Shown here one piece after another: positions 39,362 through 40,756 of a stretch of DNA of 40,756 nt. Positions within the stretch are counted from its first letter, which is position 1. Every line of letters starts with the position of its first letter. Below the pieces are notes generated by a model, which saw only the letters and a program-made list of their open reading frames with translations, was not told where the DNA came from and did not search any database. The position numbers and the translations under genes were made by a program. Source of the DNA: Roseibacillus sp. (lineage in GTDB: Bacteria; Verrucomicrobiota; Verrucomicrobiia; Verrucomicrobiales; Akkermansiaceae); NCBI GenBank assembly GCA_022448985.1, contig JAKVCR010000029.1, forward strand, positions 1 through 40,756, written 5' to 3'.

Positions 39362-40756
39362 ATGAGCCAAGACCTACTCTCCTTCGGCTGTCCGAACTGC
39401 GGTGTCCAACTCCGCGTTCCGGCATCCATGGCTGGTATCAGAGGGCCATGCCCGGCGTGTAGTGCTCCCATTCAGGCCCCTCACACTCAAGGAGTCCACC
39501 CCCTCCTCCCCTCCCAGCACAGGAGCCCATCTTCCCATCCCGCTCAGCTTCCGTCTAACTCGGAACCTCAATCTCTCATCCCAACCGGAACCGCTCCCAG
39601 CCCATCCCTCCTACCAGCCTCCTCCCACCACCCAGAGACCGCTCCCTTCCCCGAGTCTCCGCTCCCCGGATCGTCCCCTGCAGAGAAACTCCCCTCCCTC
39701 ATTCCCGGACAGCTCGCTTCGGACCTGGAAAGGCCCCTGGCTACACCCTCACTACAGCCGGAGTCGAGTCCTCTGCCGGATCTCAGTGCACCGACTGCAC
39801 CGGTCTCTCCCGCCGGCCCTCTCCCCTACCCGTCTCCCAACGACCCTCTGCAGACTGCAGTCTCGCAGGATACCCCAGCCCCTGCGGGCTTCCCCGGGGC
39901 CCCTGCCCTTACCTCTCCCTTAGGCGCTCCGTCACCCAGCCCACACTCACCGGAAATCAACAGCCCTGCTGATTCGTTCTCTCCTCCGAGGACTCCTCCC
40001 AGCCAGCCTGGAGATCCCCTCGTCGATCCCTACCTCTCCCCCGGCAGCTTTCCATCTGAATCTCCCACTGAATCGGGATTCCCCACTGAAGACCAGTCTC
40101 CGGCCCTTCCTGATCCCGGCTATACACTACCTTCCTCTCTCCCGGCCGATCCTGTCCTCCCGGACTTCAGCCATCCGGGAACCAGTACGCTCCAGAGTGC
40201 TCCAGTCCCGGGAGCTTCCCTCCCCCAAACCAGTTTCAGCCCCTCCCCCGACCTGGACGAACTCGATCCCGAAACCATCCTTCCTCTCCACGCTGGCGAT
40301 CCCTCCTTCTCCAAGGACGGAAAAAGGGAACGCCCATCCGCCGCGGAAAAAGGCAACCGATCTCGCCTCCGCTGGTCCGGGATCGTCTTCCCATCCCTCT
40401 TCCTCCTCCTCGCCGCCATCATGGGCTTCATGCTGCTAGACCTGCTCGACAGCAAGAGTTACCGGCTTGCCGGAAATCAACCCAAGATCAACGTCCAGGC
40501 AAACGCCCAGAAGAGCGACCCTGTCACTCCAATCGAGCACCGTGAGTCCCATCGTAGCAATCCAGGGCAGCCCACCGACCCCCCAGCCGCCTTTGAAGTA
40601 GACCCCAAGATCCTTTTCCCGCAGCCCACTTCCAGTCCCAACCCGGCTCCCGAACCAGCCCCCGAACCAGCCTCCGAACCGGCCCCCGAACCGGCCCCCG
40701 AACCAGCCTCCGAACCAACCCCCGAACCAGCCCCCGAACCGGCCCCCGCAAGATCT
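39362..40756 (+). CDS. Zinc-ribbon, proline-rich, single-TM protein with PEPA tail; 3' end outside window
   Basis: The frame is open from ATG 39362 to the last base (465 codons) without a stop, so the gene continues beyond the window. The N-terminus MSQDLLSFGCPNCGVQLRV has a zinc-ribbon pattern: C10-x2-C13 and C30-x2-C33 (CPAC). Residues about 45-320 are rich in proline and serine, without a domain I recognise. A basic stretch (GNRSRLRW) precedes one hydrophobic helix at about 342-361 (GIVFPSLFLLLAAIMGFMLL). After it comes a polar, probably outside, region ending in PEPA repeats. This layout suggests a membrane protein with a cytoplasmic zinc ribbon and a long disordered spacer; similar ribbons open many PVC membrane proteins of unknown role. 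A promoter-like pair lies just upstream. Confidence 0.8.
   Translation, partial: MSQDLLSFGCPNCGVQLRVPASMAGIRGPCPACSAPIQAPHTQGVHPLLPSQHRSPSSHPAQLPSNSEPQSLIPTGTAPSPSLLPASSHHPETAPFPESPLPGSSPAEKLPSLIPGQLASDLERPLATPSLQPESSPLPDLSAPTAPVSPAGPLPYPSPNDPLQTAVSQDTPAPAGFPGAPALTSPLGAPSPSPHSPEINSPADSFSPPRTPPSQPGDPLVDPYLSPGSFPSESPTESGFPTEDQSPALPDPGYTLPSSLPADPVLPDFSHPGTSTLQSAPVPGASLPQTSFSPSPDLDELDPETILPLHAGDPSFSKDGKRERPSAAEKGNRSRLRWSGIVFPSLFLLLAAIMGFMLLDLLDSKSYRLAGNQPKINVQANAQKSDPVTPIEHRESHRSNPGQPTDPPAAFEVDPKILFPQPTSSPNPAPEPAPEPASEPAPEPAPEPASEPTPEPAPEPAPARS
40649..40744 (+). repeat. Eight 12-bp in-frame repeats encoding PEPA
   Basis: Eight 12-base units of the form CCCGAACCAGCC run head to tail in frame, each encoding PEPA or SEPA/SEPT, just before the window ends. 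Variation is confined to a few positions (A/G in the third base of the second proline codon, C/T at the first base). Slippage would change protein length without a frameshift. Confidence 0.9.

Overview
The window looks like the chromosome of a verrucomicrobial (PVC-group) bacterium, probably a marine or aquatic glycan degrader. This rests on family content read by eye, not on a phylogeny: a DUF1549/DUF1553 protein next to a DUF1501 protein, a PVC-type CxxCH heme protein behind an SGNH protein, two exported ThuA proteins, a Tat-exported Gfo/Idh/MocA oxidoreductase and three sulfatases. Base composition is GC-rich, so long open frames opposite real genes are common. Many starts lack a clear Shine-Dalgarno.

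Layout. (1) 1-774: the 3' end of a sulfatase cut by the window edge. (2) 838-4536: a 1232-residue protein joining a VKOR-type membrane domain, a DsbA-like thioredoxin domain and nine Kazal-type modules on a 213-bp repeat. (3) 4563-7529, minus strand: pntA-pntB, the proton-translocating transhydrogenase. (4) 7913-26831: a large accessory block for exported carbohydrate chemistry. It holds the Gfo/Idh/MocA oxidoreductase, the DUF1549/1553 and DUF1501 proteins, a minus-strand GH95-like protein that has lost its catalytic barrel and gained another C-terminal domain, the coupled SGNH and PVC heme proteins, two ThuA proteins, a sulfatase, a beta-propeller protein and another sulfatase. (5) 26957-28993: an L,D-transpeptidase lipoprotein and two tandem double-ACT regulators. 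(6) 28980-32064, minus strand: a WalJ/YycJ-like metallo-hydrolase, trpE and trpG in one likely operon. (7) 32222-36833: a giant AsmA-like protein and a YqjD/YqjE/YqjK-like membrane trio. (8) 36894-39098: two retraction ATPases of type IV pili, one PilU-like and one PilT-like. (9) 39362-end: an unfinished zinc-ribbon, proline-rich, single-TM protein ending in PEPA repeats.

How the parts may work together (inference): block 4 would remove sulfate groups from a polysaccharide outside the cytoplasm and oxidise or cleave the sugars, with electrons possibly passing to the CxxCH heme protein. No SusC/SusD pair, transporter or intact glycoside hydrolase of known family was seen in the window. The most unusual items are the VKOR-Trx-Kazal fusion and the rebuilt GH95-like protein. 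No RNA genes, CRISPR arrays, insertion sequences or prophage were recognised.
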